Shown piece after piece: positions 31,686 to 42,067 of a stretch of 64,000 bases of DNA; position 1 is the stretch's first letter, and each line of letters begins with the position of its first letter. Location: NCBI GenBank assembly GCA_963851295.1, contig CAWKOS010000013.1, positions 1-64,000 of the forward strand. The letters run 5' to 3'. Below the pieces are notes generated by a model. It was given only the letters and a program-made list of their open reading frames with translations, ran no database searches and was not told the origin of the DNA. Source of the DNA: JAOPZW01 sp963851295. Its GTDB lineage: Bacteria > Actinomycetota > Thermoleophilia > Solirubrobacterales > Solirubrobacteraceae. The translations under genes and the position numbers were made by a program.

Positions 31686-32525
31686 ATGCCCGACATCAAG
31701 CTTCCGCAGGGGACCATCCGCTACGGCGACGCCGGCCAGGGACCGGCGATCGTCTTCGTCCACGGCCTGCTCGTCGACTCGACGCTGTGGCGCAAGGTCG
31801 TCCCGCTGCTGGAGGGCGAGGCGCGCTGCATCGCGCCCGACCTCCCGCTCGGCTCCCATCGGATCGCCATGAACGCCGACGCCGACCTCAGCCCGGCGAG
31901 CGTCGCCGCGCTGGTCGGCGACCTCCTGGCGGCGCTCGACCTCGAGGACGTCACCCTCGTCGGCAACGACACCGGCGGCGCCATCTGCCAGCTCGTGGCC
32001 CTCGACCACGGCGAGCGCGTCGGTCGCCTCGTGCTCACCAACTGCGACTGCTTCGAGGTCTTCCCGCCCAAGGAGTTCGTGCCGATGGTCAAGGCCGCGA
32101 AGGTCCCCGGCGCGCTCTACGCGGCGGTGCAGCCAATGCGCGCCGCCGCCGCGCGGCGCTCGCCGCTGGCCTACGGCTGGCTCGCGCACGACATCCCCGA
32201 CGAGGTCACCGGCGCGTGGGTCCAGCCCTTCCTCGAGGATGCCGGCGTGCGCCGCGAGACCGCCGCCTTCATGCGCGCGATCGACAAGGCGACGATGCTC
32301 GACGCCGGCGCGCGCCTGCCCTCGCTCCAGATCCCTTCGCTCGTGGCATGGGGCCAGGACGATCGCTTCTTCTCGCGCGAGCTCGGCGAGCGCCTGGCCA
32401 CCGCGCTCGGCGCCCGCCTTGCGCCGATCGAGGGCGCGCGCACGTTCGTGAGCGAGGACGCGCCCGAGGCCCTCGCCGAGCTGATCCGCGCCTTCGTGCG
32501 CGAGGGGGCCGCGCAGGCGGCCTAG
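31686..32525 (+). CDS. Alpha/beta hydrolase, dehalogenase-like, catalytic His position altered
   Basis: A 279-residue alpha/beta hydrolase: VFVHGLLVDSTLWRKVV (oxyanion region), nucleophile elbow GNDTGG with Asp95 as in haloalkane dehalogenases, the cap domain, AWGQDDRFF with the acid Asp, and GARTFVSEDAPEAL at the position of the catalytic His. Family members read G-x-H-F there; here the residue is Thr253. The enzyme may be inactive or use another residue; a sequencing error is possible but the codon ACG needs more than one change to give His. RBS GAGG precedes the ATG. It is divergent from and probably controlled by the TetR gene. Confidence 0.82.
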   Translation: MPDIKLPQGTIRYGDAGQGPAIVFVHGLLVDSTLWRKVVPLLEGEARCIAPDLPLGSHRIAMNADADLSPASVAALVGDLLAALDLEDVTLVGNDTGGAICQLVALDHGERVGRLVLTNCDCFEVFPPKEFVPMVKAAKVPGALYAAVQPMRAAAARRSPLAYGWLAHDIPDEVTGAWVQPFLEDAGVRRETAAFMRAIDKATMLDAGARLPSLQIPSLVAWGQDDRFFSRELGERLATALGARLAPIEGARTFVSEDAPEALAELIRAFVREGAAQAA

Positions 32526-32800
32526 GTGTAGTTCCTGAGCACGTTGTTCGGGGTGCCGGGTCGCTGTGAGGCCCGTTGCGGTGCGAACAGCTCACCGAGG
32601 AACGGGTCCGTGCCCCGGGGGGTCGAACGTCGGTTCTACCCGGTGTGGACGGGGGAAGACCGACGTTCGGCGTCCCCCGGGGGCCGGCGGCGCCCCCCGG
32701 GGGCCGGCGGCGCGGCGGACTGGTCTCCCTCGGTGAGCTGTTCGCGCCCACGCCGGCGTGGCGGGGACGCCGAACAACCTGCCCAGGTCTTACACCTAGG
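32521..32800. repeat. 280-bp inverted-repeat element (MITE-like) between convergent genes
   Basis: The ends CCTAGGTGTA (32521-32530) and TACACCTAGG (32791-32800) are perfect inverted copies. Further in, similar segments recur on opposite strands: CCTGAGCACGTTGTTCGG versus CCTGGGCAGGTTGTTCGG, and an 18-bp identical pair, GCGAACAGCTCACCGAGG at 32583-32600 and its complement at 32728-32745. The centre has a 21-bp tandem repeat (CCCCCGGGGGCCGGCGGCGC twice, about 32673-32714). The TAG stops of both flanking convergent genes lie inside the end repeats. No transposase is encoded. It may be a non-autonomous mobile element or a grown bidirectional terminator. Confidence 0.65.
32625..32668. repeat. Palindrome copy A (GAACGTCGGT family)
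   Basis: GAACGTCGGT (32625-32634) pairs with ACCGACGTTC (32659-32668), with CTACCCGG.../...GGGGGAAG between. The same arms and a CCCC/GGGG core occur at 49566-49617, so this is one member of a dispersed palindromic repeat. Confidence 0.7.
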
Positions 32801-33527
32801 GCAGCCACTCGGCGGGGAACACGCCCGCCGGGGTCGACCCCGGCCAGTCCGGGAACAGCGCCCGGGCGTGCGCCTCGGCCGGCCGGCCCGCCGTCAGGGC
32901 GGCGACGTCGCCGAGCGTGAGCGCCAGCCGCGTGCTCGAGGCGATCTGGAGGTCGGCGGCGTTCACGGCCTCGGTGCCGAGGACGCCGTCGGCGATCCAG
33001 CCGTCGATGCGGTCCAGGTGGCCCGGGAGGGCGCGCAGGTCGGCGCGGACGGCGCCCTCGTCGGTCGCGCTGAGCCTGCGCTCGATGAAGCTCACCGCGG
33101 GCGCGGCCGCGCGCACGGCGAGGGTCGGGAGCGCGAAGCGCGAGCCCTCCTGGTAGCTCTTCATCGCCTGCGGGCAGAGCGTCAGCGTCTGCCACACCAG
33201 CCGGCGGACGAGCGGCTGCCAGACCTCCTCGCCCCACTCCTCGGCGCGCGCCACCTCGACGCGGGCCGCGTCGTCGGCCGGGAAGAGCGGCGGGCTGGGC
33301 GCAAGCTCCTCCAGGCGCCGCAGGATCGCCCGCGACCCCGAGACCTTCTCGCCGGACTCGAGCACGACACCGGGCACCGTCCGGCGCCCGAAGCGGGCCC
33401 GCTGCAAGGCCGCGTGCAGCGGCGGCATGAGCTCCACGACCGTGTAGGGAACGGACTTCAGGTCCATCGCGCGGGCCACCGCGGCGCACGGATGCGAGCC
33501 GTGGACGACGTAGAGCTTCGCCGGCAT
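32796..33527 (-). CDS. Glutathione S-transferase-like protein
   Basis: A 243-residue protein with an N-terminal thioredoxin-like domain (KLYVVHGSHPCAAVARAMDL, then V-P-G-V-V-L and G-S-R-A-I) and a C-terminal all-helical domain (about 85-240). Ser or Cys near His-Pro-Cys could be the thiol-activating residue, but actinobacteria usually lack glutathione, so the partner thiol may be mycothiol or none. The start ATG 33527 has TAGGAT 6 nt upstream and no Shine-Dalgarno. The stop TAG is in the end of the inverted-repeat element. Confidence 0.78.
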   Translation of the reverse strand: MPAKLYVVHGSHPCAAVARAMDLKSVPYTVVELMPPLHAALQRARFGRRTVPGVVLESGEKVSGSRAILRRLEELAPSPPLFPADDAARVEVARAEEWGEEVWQPLVRRLVWQTLTLCPQAMKSYQEGSRFALPTLAVRAAAPAVSFIERRLSATDEGAVRADLRALPGHLDRIDGWIADGVLGTEAVNAADLQIASSTRLALTLGDVAALTAGRPAEAHARALFPDWPGSTPAGVFPAEWLP

Positions 33528-33532
33528 GGGAC

Positions 33533-33539
33533 GATCCTA
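33533..33539. promoter_or_regulatory. Overlapping divergent -10 elements, 16-bp gap
   Basis: Minus-strand TAGGAT (complement of 33534-33539) is 6 nt before the ATG at 33527. Plus-strand GATCCT (33533-33538) is 5 nt before the GTG at 33544. The whole gap is only 16 bp, so both -10 elements use almost the same bases. Confidence 0.45.
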
Positions 33540-33543
33540 GGCC

Positions 33544-34308
33544 GTGCTCCTCGTCGTCGACGTCGGCAACACCCAGACCCACTTCGGGACCTATCGCGAC
33601 GGCCAGCTCGTCGAGCACTGGCGCTTCACGACCGTGCGCGACTCCACCGCCGACGAGCTCGGCGCCGTCCTGCGCAACCTGCTCGAGCTGCGCGGCATCG
33701 GGCTGGCCGACCTCAGCGCCTCGATCGTCTCGAGCACGGTGCCCCAGCTGCGCCCCGAGTGGGAGGCGATGGCCGCCCGCTACCTCGACCACGAGATGCT
33801 CGCCGTCGGCCCGGGGATCAAGACGGGCATGGCCCTGCGCTACGACAACCCGCGCGAGATCGGCCCCGACCGGCTCGTCAATGCGGTCGCGGCCTACGAC
33901 CGCGTCCACGGCGCCTGCGTCGTCGTCGACTTCGGCACCGCGGTGACCTACGACCCGGTCTCGGCCGAGGGCGAGTACCTGGGCGGCATCATCACCCCCG
34001 GGGTCGAGATCTCGATGGAGGCGCTGACCACCCGCGCCGCGGCGCTGCCGAAGATCGAGCTCGGGCCGCCGCGCTCGCTCATCGGCAAGACGACGGTCGA
34101 CGCGATCCGCAGCGGCGTCGTCTACGGCTTCGCCGGCCAGGTCGACGGCATCCTGCGCCGCCTGCGCGCCGAGATGGGCGACGACATCGAGACGATCGCC
34201 ACCGGCGGGCTGGCGGAGCACATCGTCCCCTTCACCGAGGAGATCGACGAGACGGACGACCTCCTCACGCTGACCGGCCTACGCTTGTTGCATGAGCGCA
34301 ACTCCTGA
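33544..34308 (+). CDS. coaX: Type III pantothenate kinase
   Basis: A 254-residue CoaX of the ASKHA fold, phosphorylating pantothenate in the first step of CoA synthesis. It has VVDVGNTQTHFG (phosphate 1), GIKTGM, the substrate segment GPDRLVNA, VVDFGTAVTYD and GGIITPG, then the GKTT and ATGG motifs. Normal length. GTG start with an overlapping divergent -10. The next gene starts inside its 3' end (17 nt overlap), so coaX and dus are coupled. panC and panD are not in the window. Confidence 0.95.
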   Translation: MLLVVDVGNTQTHFGTYRDGQLVEHWRFTTVRDSTADELGAVLRNLLELRGIGLADLSASIVSSTVPQLRPEWEAMAARYLDHEMLAVGPGIKTGMALRYDNPREIGPDRLVNAVAAYDRVHGACVVVDFGTAVTYDPVSAEGEYLGGIITPGVEISMEALTTRAAALPKIELGPPRSLIGKTTVDAIRSGVVYGFAGQVDGILRRLRAEMGDDIETIATGGLAEHIVPFTEEIDETDDLLTLTGLRLLHERNS

Positions 34309-35293
34309 GCTCACGACGCCCTGGCGCATCGGCGCCGTCACGATCCCCAACCGGGTCGTGCTCGCGCCGCTGGCCGGGATCGGCAACTGGTTCGTGCGCC
34401 TGCAGGCCAAGCGCTACGGGGCGGGCCTCGCGGTCTCCGAGATGGTCTCGAGCTTCGCCATCCACCATCGCAACGACAAGACGATGCGCGAGCTGCTGCG
34501 CATCCACCCCGACGAGCGCGCCGCCGGGCCGGTCTCGATCCAGCTCTTCGGCCAGGACCCCGAGGTCATGCGCTCCGCCGCCGCCACGGTCGCCGAGCAC
34601 GGCGCCGACCTCATCGACCTCAACATGGGCTGCCCCGTGCCCAAGGTCTGCAAGACGGGCGCCGGCGCGGCCCTCATCAAGGACCCCGACACGGCGGTCG
34701 CGGTCGCGCGCGCGGCGCGCGAGGGCTCGGGCCTGCCGGTGACGGTCAAGCTGCGCTCCGGCCAGCGCCCGGGCGAGACCGACGGCTACGAGCTCGCCCA
34801 CCGCCTGGTCCACGCCGCCGGCGTGAGCGCGATCGGCTTCCATCCGCGCAGCGCCGCCGTCCATCACAAGGGCACGCCCGACTACGACCTCGCCGCGCGG
34901 CTCGTGGAGAGCCTCGACGCGCCCGTGATCCTCACCGGCGGCCTGCGCGACCCCGAGGCCGTCCGCGCCGCCTACGAGCGGACGGGCGCGGCCGCGGTCA
35001 TGCTCGCGCGCGGCGCGCTGGGCAACCCGTGGCTCTTCGAGCAGCTCCTCGGCACGCGCGCGCGGCGGCCGACTCCCGAGGAGGTCCTGGCCGAGCTCGA
35101 CTGGGTCATGGACCGCGCCGTCGAGCACCTCGGAGAGGAGCGCGCGGGGCGCTACCTGCGCAAGTTCTACCCCTGGTACCTGGACAGGCTGGACGCCTCG
35201 AAGGCCCTCCAGCAGGCCATGCAGTCGACGGCCACGGTGGGGGACGCGCGGGCGCTGTTGAGAGGCGTGCAGGCACTACCGGCGGCCGCTTAG
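34292..35293 (+). CDS. dusB: tRNA-dihydrouridine synthase
   Basis: A 333-residue FMN-dependent reductase of uridine in tRNA. It has VLAPLAGIGN at the barrel start, the NMGCPVPKVCKTGAGAAL motif with the catalytic Cys, VTVKLRSGQ, HPRSAA and the FMN phosphate segment GGLRDPEAV plus ARGALGNPWLF. Fits DusB-type enzymes. The ATG overlaps coaX. The stop is followed by a hairpin carrying a TATACT -10 for the next unit. Confidence 0.93.
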   Translation: MSATPELTTPWRIGAVTIPNRVVLAPLAGIGNWFVRLQAKRYGAGLAVSEMVSSFAIHHRNDKTMRELLRIHPDERAAGPVSIQLFGQDPEVMRSAAATVAEHGADLIDLNMGCPVPKVCKTGAGAALIKDPDTAVAVARAAREGSGLPVTVKLRSGQRPGETDGYELAHRLVHAAGVSAIGFHPRSAAVHHKGTPDYDLAARLVESLDAPVILTGGLRDPEAVRAAYERTGAAAVMLARGALGNPWLFEQLLGTRARRPTPEEVLAELDWVMDRAVEHLGEERAGRYLRKFYPWYLDRLDASKALQQAMQSTATVGDARALLRGVQALPAAA

Positions 35294-35315
35294 AGCGGCG
35301 CTATACTGCGCCGCT
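35294..35315 (+). promoter_or_regulatory. Hairpin that contains a TATACT -10 before greA
   Basis: AGCGGCGC (35294-35301) and GCGCCGCT (35308-35315) flank TATACT (35302-35307). The -10 thus sits in the loop of a perfect 8-bp dyad, which may be a repressor site or act as a terminator for dus as well. No good -35 is seen. Confidence 0.5.
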
Positions 35316-35341
35316 CGTCCAGCCAGCCCGCCCCCATGCTT

Positions 35342-35362
35342 CCCCGCCGCTGAGCGGGGTTT
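35342..35362 (+). terminator. Terminator-like hairpin in the greA leader
   Basis: CCCCGC (35342-35347) pairs with GCGGGG (35354-35359), followed by TTT. It lies about 40 nt before greA and after the TATACT -10, so it could attenuate greA transcription. Confidence 0.4.
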
Positions 35363-35401
35363 CCTGTCTCCGGCGGGCGCCACCCACACCACCCCACGCC
35401 C

Positions 35402-35881
35402 ATGCCCAAGGACGTCATCCTCACCCCCCAGGGTCTCGAGAAGCTCCAGCGCGAGCTCGACGACCTGCAGACCAACAAGCGCCGCGAAGTGGCTGAGCGC
35501 ATCAAGGAGGCGCGCGAGTTCGGCGACATCTCCGAGAACTCCGAGTACGACGACGCCAAGAACGAGCAGATGATGCTCGAGCAGAAGATCGCGCAGCTCG
35601 AGGAGCGCCTGCGCTCGGCGCAGGTCGTCGACACCTCCGAGCTCTCGACCGACATCGTGCGCGTCGGCGTGACCGTCAACGTCAAGGACGAGAAGACGGG
35701 CGACAGCGACAAGTACACGATCGTGGGCTCGGCGGAGGCCAACCCGTCCGAGAAGAAGCTCTCCAACGAGTCGCCGGTCGGCAAGGCGCTCATCGGGCAC
35801 AAGCGCAACGACACCGTCGACGTCTCGCTGCCCAACGGCAAGAAGCGCAAGCTCAAGATCACCAAGATCGACGTCGCCTGA
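35402..35881 (+). CDS. greA: Transcription elongation factor GreA
   Basis: A 159-residue GreA. It has the N-terminal coiled coil with LQRELDDLQTNKRREVAERI and the acidic GDISENSEYDDAK tip that reaches into the RNA-polymerase secondary channel, then the FKBP-like C-terminal domain with SPVGKALIGHKRNDTVDV. It rescues backtracked polymerase. Length and motifs are standard. Start ATG at 35402 lies about 95 nt after the candidate -10. lysS follows 8 nt downstream, making a greA-lysS unit. Confidence 0.96.
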   Translation: MPKDVILTPQGLEKLQRELDDLQTNKRREVAERIKEAREFGDISENSEYDDAKNEQMMLEQKIAQLEERLRSAQVVDTSELSTDIVRVGVTVNVKDEKTGDSDKYTIVGSAEANPSEKKLSNESPVGKALIGHKRNDTVDVSLPNGKKRKLKITKIDVA

Positions 35882-35889
35882 AGGCCGCG

Positions 35890-37347
35890 ATGGCCGACGA
35901 GGAAGGCTCCGAGCTCCTCGCGACGCGCCGCGCGAAGCTCGAGCGCCTCCGCGCGGAGGGCGTCGATCCCTTCCCGCACGCGTATCCGGGGGTCACGCCG
36001 GTGGCGGCGATCCACGCGGCGCACGCCGACCTGCCCGCGGGCGAGGACTCCGACGCGCGCTACCGGGTCGCCGGGCGCCTGCACGCCCGCCGCGGCCAGG
36101 GCAAGATGGCCTTCCTCGACCTCGACGACCGCTCGGGGCGCATCCAGCTGCAGGCGAAGGCCGACGTCCTGGGCGAGGAGGCGATGGCGCGCCTGCTCGA
36201 CCTCGACCTCGGCGACATCGTCGGCGTCGACGGCGTCGCCTTCCGCTCGCGCCGCGGCGAGCTGTCGCTGCGCGTCGAGGGCTACGAGCTGCTGGCCAAG
36301 AGCCTGCGCCCGCCGCCCGACAAGTTCCACGGCCTGCAGGACGTCGAGACCCGCTTCCGCCACCGCGAGCTCGACCTCATCGCCAACGAGGAGTCGCGCG
36401 CCGTGTTCATCGCGCGCGCCCGCGTGGTCAGCGCGATGCGCGCCTACCTCGACGAGGCGGGCTTCATCGAGGTCGAGACGCCGATCCTGCAGCCGCTGTA
36501 CGGCGGCGCGATGGCGCGGCCGTTCACGACGCACCACAACGCCCTGGACCGCGAGCTCTACCTGCGCATCGCCACCGAGCTCTACCTCAAGCGGCTCATC
36601 GTCGGCGGCCTGGAGCGCGTCTACGAGCTGGCCAAGGACTTCCGCAACGAGGGCATCTCCTACAAGCACAACCCCGAGTTCACGATGCTCGAGTGGTACG
36701 AGGCCTACGCGGACTACGAGGACGTCATGCGCCGCGTCGAGGAGCTCCTGCCGCGCGTCGCGCAGGCCGCCGGCTACGACGGCGAGATCGACTTCACGCC
36801 GCCCTACCGCCGCGTCGCACTGCGCGACGCCATCCACGAGGCGACGGGCATCGACGTCCTCGAGCTGCGCGACCGCGACGCGCTGGCCGCCGCCATCGCC
36901 GCCTCGGGCTCGGACATGCCGACCGACGGCCTGACGTGGCCCGAGCTGGTGGACGACCTCTTCTCCAAGGCGGTCGAGCCGACGCTCATCCAGCCGACGT
37001 TCGTCATCGACTTCCCGCAGGAGATCTCCCCGCTGGCCAAGGACCACCGCTCCAAGCCGGGGCTGGTCGAGCGCTTCGAGGCCTTCGCCGGCGGCATGGA
37101 GATCGCCAACGCCTTCACCGAGCTCAACGACCCCGACGAGCAGCGCGCGCGCTTCGAGGCCCAGCAGCGCTTCGCCGCCGAGGGCCACGAGGAGGCCATG
37201 CCCCTCGACGAGTCCTACCTGCAGGCGCTCGAGCACGGCCTGCCGCCGACCGGCGGGATCGGGATCGGGATCGACCGCCTCGTGATGCTGCTCACGGGCC
37301 GGCGCACGATCCGCGAGGTCGTCCTCTTCCCGGCGATGCGCGACTGA
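35890..37347 (+). CDS. lysS: Lysyl-tRNA synthetase, class II
   Basis: A 485-residue class II enzyme. It has an N-terminal OB fold (RVAGRLHARRGQGKMAFLDL) and the class II motifs: RHRELDLI with motif 1, RNEGISYKHNPEFTMLEWYE (motif 2) and GIGIGIDRLVMLLTG (motif 3). Full length. It charges tRNA-Lys. In many actinobacteria lysS lies between coaX and clpC, as here. The start is 8 nt after greA. The lipoprotein gene follows with 6 nt between. Confidence 0.97.
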   Translation: MADEEGSELLATRRAKLERLRAEGVDPFPHAYPGVTPVAAIHAAHADLPAGEDSDARYRVAGRLHARRGQGKMAFLDLDDRSGRIQLQAKADVLGEEAMARLLDLDLGDIVGVDGVAFRSRRGELSLRVEGYELLAKSLRPPPDKFHGLQDVETRFRHRELDLIANEESRAVFIARARVVSAMRAYLDEAGFIEVETPILQPLYGGAMARPFTTHHNALDRELYLRIATELYLKRLIVGGLERVYELAKDFRNEGISYKHNPEFTMLEWYEAYADYEDVMRRVEELLPRVAQAAGYDGEIDFTPPYRRVALRDAIHEATGIDVLELRDRDALAAAIAASGSDMPTDGLTWPELVDDLFSKAVEPTLIQPTFVIDFPQEISPLAKDHRSKPGLVERFEAFAGGMEIANAFTELNDPDEQRARFEAQQRFAAEGHEEAMPLDESYLQALEHGLPPTGGIGIGIDRLVMLLTGRRTIREVVLFPAMRD

Positions 37348-37353
37348 CCGGCC

Positions 37354-38778
37354 GTGCGCCGCGCCGCCCTCATCGCCCTCGCCCTCCTGGCGGCGGCCTG
37401 CGGGGGAGGGGGCGGGGACAGGGCCGGCAGCGCGGCGAGCACGTCGGGTGGCGCCGCGGCGACCACGGCGGGCACGGCCGTCAAGCCCGCGCCGCGCCCG
37501 GCGCAGGCGCCGCCGCCGCGCCTGACCGCCTCGCGCGCCTGCCCGCGGGCCCCGGGCTTCACCTGCTCGACGCTCACGGTCGCGCTCGACCACTCGGGGG
37601 CCACCCCGGGCACGCTGAAGCTCGCGGTCGCGGTCGCCGACAACGCGAGCGCCCCCAAGGGCGTCCTCCTCGCCCTGACGGGAGGCCCCGGCCAGGGCGG
37701 CGTCGCCTTCATCCCACGCACGCGCGTGCGGATGCGCGCGCTGCTGCACGACTACCGCCTGGTGATGCTCGACCAGCGCGGCACCGGCGTGCGCCCGCTG
37801 CGCTGCGCGGCCCTGCAGCGCGCGGTCGGGACCTCGGACCTCACGGTGCCGCCGCCCGGCACGGTCGAGGCGTGCGCGCGCACGCTGGGCCCCGACCGCC
37901 GCTACTACTCGACCGCGGACACCGTCGCCGACCTCGACGACCTGCGCGCCGCGCTGCGCGCCGACAAGCTCACCCTCGACGGCGTCTCCTACGGGACCTT
38001 CGTGGCCGAGCGCTACGCGATCGCCCACCCCGACCGCGTCGCGCGGCTCGTCCTCGACTCCGTCGTGCCCTCAGCCAGCCTCGACACGCTCGAGGTTGAC
38101 GGGATGCACGAGACCGCCCGCGTCCTGCGCGCCGTGTGCCGCGCGCAGCACTGCCCCGGCGACCCGGCGGCCGACCTCGCGGCGGTCGTGCGCCGCTACC
38201 ACGACGGCCCCGAGCTCGACGACACCCTCGTCGCGCTGAGCGTCGGCGCGCCCGACTTCCCCGGGGTCCTGGCCGCGCTGCGCCAGGCGCGCGCCGGGCA
38301 CCCGCAGCACCTGCGGCGGATCGTCAGGCTCGTCGCGCGCGCCCAGAAGGCGCCCGCCTACGTCCTCAGCCAGGGCCTGCACGCCGCGACGCTGTGCGGG
38401 GACGCCCGCCCGCCATGGGGCGGTCCCGACGTCCCGATCGCCGGCCGCAGGGCCGCGCTCGACCGCGCCGCCGCGAGCACCGACCCGAGCCCCTACGACC
38501 AGGCGACGGTCGCCGGCAACGGCTTCGCGCAGACCTGCCTGCGCTGGCCGCCGACCCCGGGCCCGGCGCCGCCCGCGAGCGAGAACCTGCCCGACGTGCC
38601 GACGCTGCTGCTCGCCGGCGACCGCGACCTCTCGACGCCGCTGCCGTGGGCGCGCAACCAGGCCGCGCACTCGCCCGGAGGCCGCCTCGTCGTGGTCCAC
38701 GGGGCCGGCCACTCCACGCAGGCGCACTCGCCGGGCAACGCCGGCCGGGCCGCGGCGCAGCGCTTCCTGCTCGGCTGA
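37354..38778 (+). CDS. Lipoprotein alpha/beta hydrolase, S33 tripeptidyl aminopeptidase-like
   Basis: A 474-residue exported hydrolase. The signal (RRAALIALALLAAAC) ends in a lipobox with Cys16, followed by a Gly/Ser linker. The catalytic domain has GGPGQGG (oxyanion), LDQRGTG, nucleophile GVSYGTF, the acid in LLAGDRDLSTP and the His in HGAGHST, as in Streptomyces TAP-like enzymes. It probably cleaves peptides at the cell surface. GTG start, with the lysS stop 4 nt upstream. It ends a greA-lysS-lipoprotein unit. Confidence 0.88.
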   Translation: MRRAALIALALLAAACGGGGGDRAGSAASTSGGAAATTAGTAVKPAPRPAQAPPPRLTASRACPRAPGFTCSTLTVALDHSGATPGTLKLAVAVADNASAPKGVLLALTGGPGQGGVAFIPRTRVRMRALLHDYRLVMLDQRGTGVRPLRCAALQRAVGTSDLTVPPPGTVEACARTLGPDRRYYSTADTVADLDDLRAALRADKLTLDGVSYGTFVAERYAIAHPDRVARLVLDSVVPSASLDTLEVDGMHETARVLRAVCRAQHCPGDPAADLAAVVRRYHDGPELDDTLVALSVGAPDFPGVLAALRQARAGHPQHLRRIVRLVARAQKAPAYVLSQGLHAATLCGDARPPWGGPDVPIAGRRAALDRAAASTDPSPYDQATVAGNGFAQTCLRWPPTPGPAPPASENLPDVPTLLLAGDRDLSTPLPWARNQAAHSPGGRLVVVHGAGHSTQAHSPGNAGRAAAQRFLLG

Positions 38779-38853
38779 CGGCGCCGCGAGCGGCGTACTT
38801 CGCCCACTGAGCGGGAAGCCTCCGCGGCATGGCGCAGGGGCCGACAGACACGT

Positions 38854-38862
38854 TGGTAGACT
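38854..38862 (+). promoter_or_regulatory. Extended -10 (TGGTAGACT) upstream of clpC
   Basis: TGG TAGACT is a TGn extended -10 with no clear -35. It lies about 155 nt before the clpC ATG. The leader has an inverted repeat GGGACGGG / CCCGTCCC near 38917-38940. No CIRCE or HAIR element is seen by eye. Confidence 0.4.
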
Positions 38863-39017
38863 GGCCCATGGCCTGCCAGCGACTCCCGAACTTCCGTTTC
38901 CCGGCTCAGGGGACGGGCAGTCGGGCCGATTACCCGTCCCACGAAGACCACGCCCAAGGACCAAGCATCGACCGAGGCTGAGGCTTCAACCCGCACAGCA
39001 GGAAGGACCAGCAGCAC

Positions 39018-41615
<2,598 letters not shown>

Positions 41616-41620
41616 CCTGA

Positions 41621-41646
41621 TGAGGGCCGCCGCAAGGCGGCCCTCA
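41621..41646 (+). terminator. Rho-independent-type hairpin after clpC
   Basis: TGAGGGCCGCC (41621-41631), tetraloop GCAA, GGCGGCCCTCA (41636-41646): an 11-bp perfect stem. Only a short mixed run follows (CTCGTTG), so the T-tract is weak. Confidence 0.65.
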
Positions 41647-41670
41647 CTCGTTGTACGCTCGCGCGCTGAC

Positions 41671-42063
41671 ATGGACCCTGCGCGACTGAAGAACATCCCC
41701 GTCTTCGCCGACCTGAGCGACGACGAGCTCGACCACATCGCCGCGCTCGCGGCCGAGGTCTCCGTCCCCGAGGGCAAGGAGCTCGTCCGCGAGGGCGACT
41801 ACTCCTACGACGTCCTGGCCATCGAGGAGGGCACCGCCCGCGTCGAGCGCCACGGCGAGCGCCTCGCCGATCTCGGGCCCGGCGACGTCGTCGGCGAGAT
41901 GGGCGTCCTCGAGCGCGAGCAGCGCAACGCGACGGTCGTCGCCACCTCGCCGATGCGCCTGGTGACGCTCACGAGCTGGGACGTCCGCCGCCTGCAGAAG
42001 ACGGCCTCGAGCGCCGTCGACCACCTGCGCGAGGTGGTCGCGGCGCGCAAGGACGAGGCGTAG
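41671..42063 (+). CDS. Stand-alone cyclic nucleotide-binding domain protein
   Basis: A 130-residue protein consisting only of a CNB domain: FADLSDDELDHIAALA, the phosphate-binding cassette around G-D-V-V-G-E-M-G-V-L (in CAP-type domains the GE then R-x-A) and an adjoining C helix. The cassette Arg (after RNATVVA) is present. There is no helix-turn-helix, so it is not a Crp transcription factor. It may sense cAMP made by the cyclase at 13132 or a related nucleotide, or act as an adaptor. ATG 41671 is 24 nt after the clpC terminator. Confidence 0.8.
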   Translation: MDPARLKNIPVFADLSDDELDHIAALAAEVSVPEGKELVREGDYSYDVLAIEEGTARVERHGERLADLGPGDVVGEMGVLEREQRNATVVATSPMRLVTLTSWDVRRLQKTASSAVDHLREVVAARKDEA

Positions 42064-42067
42064 CGGC

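Noticed and set aside
38779..39017. Heat-shock operators (CIRCE, HAIR, ClgR) before clpC
   Set aside because: Only imperfect dyads with the wrong spacing are present.
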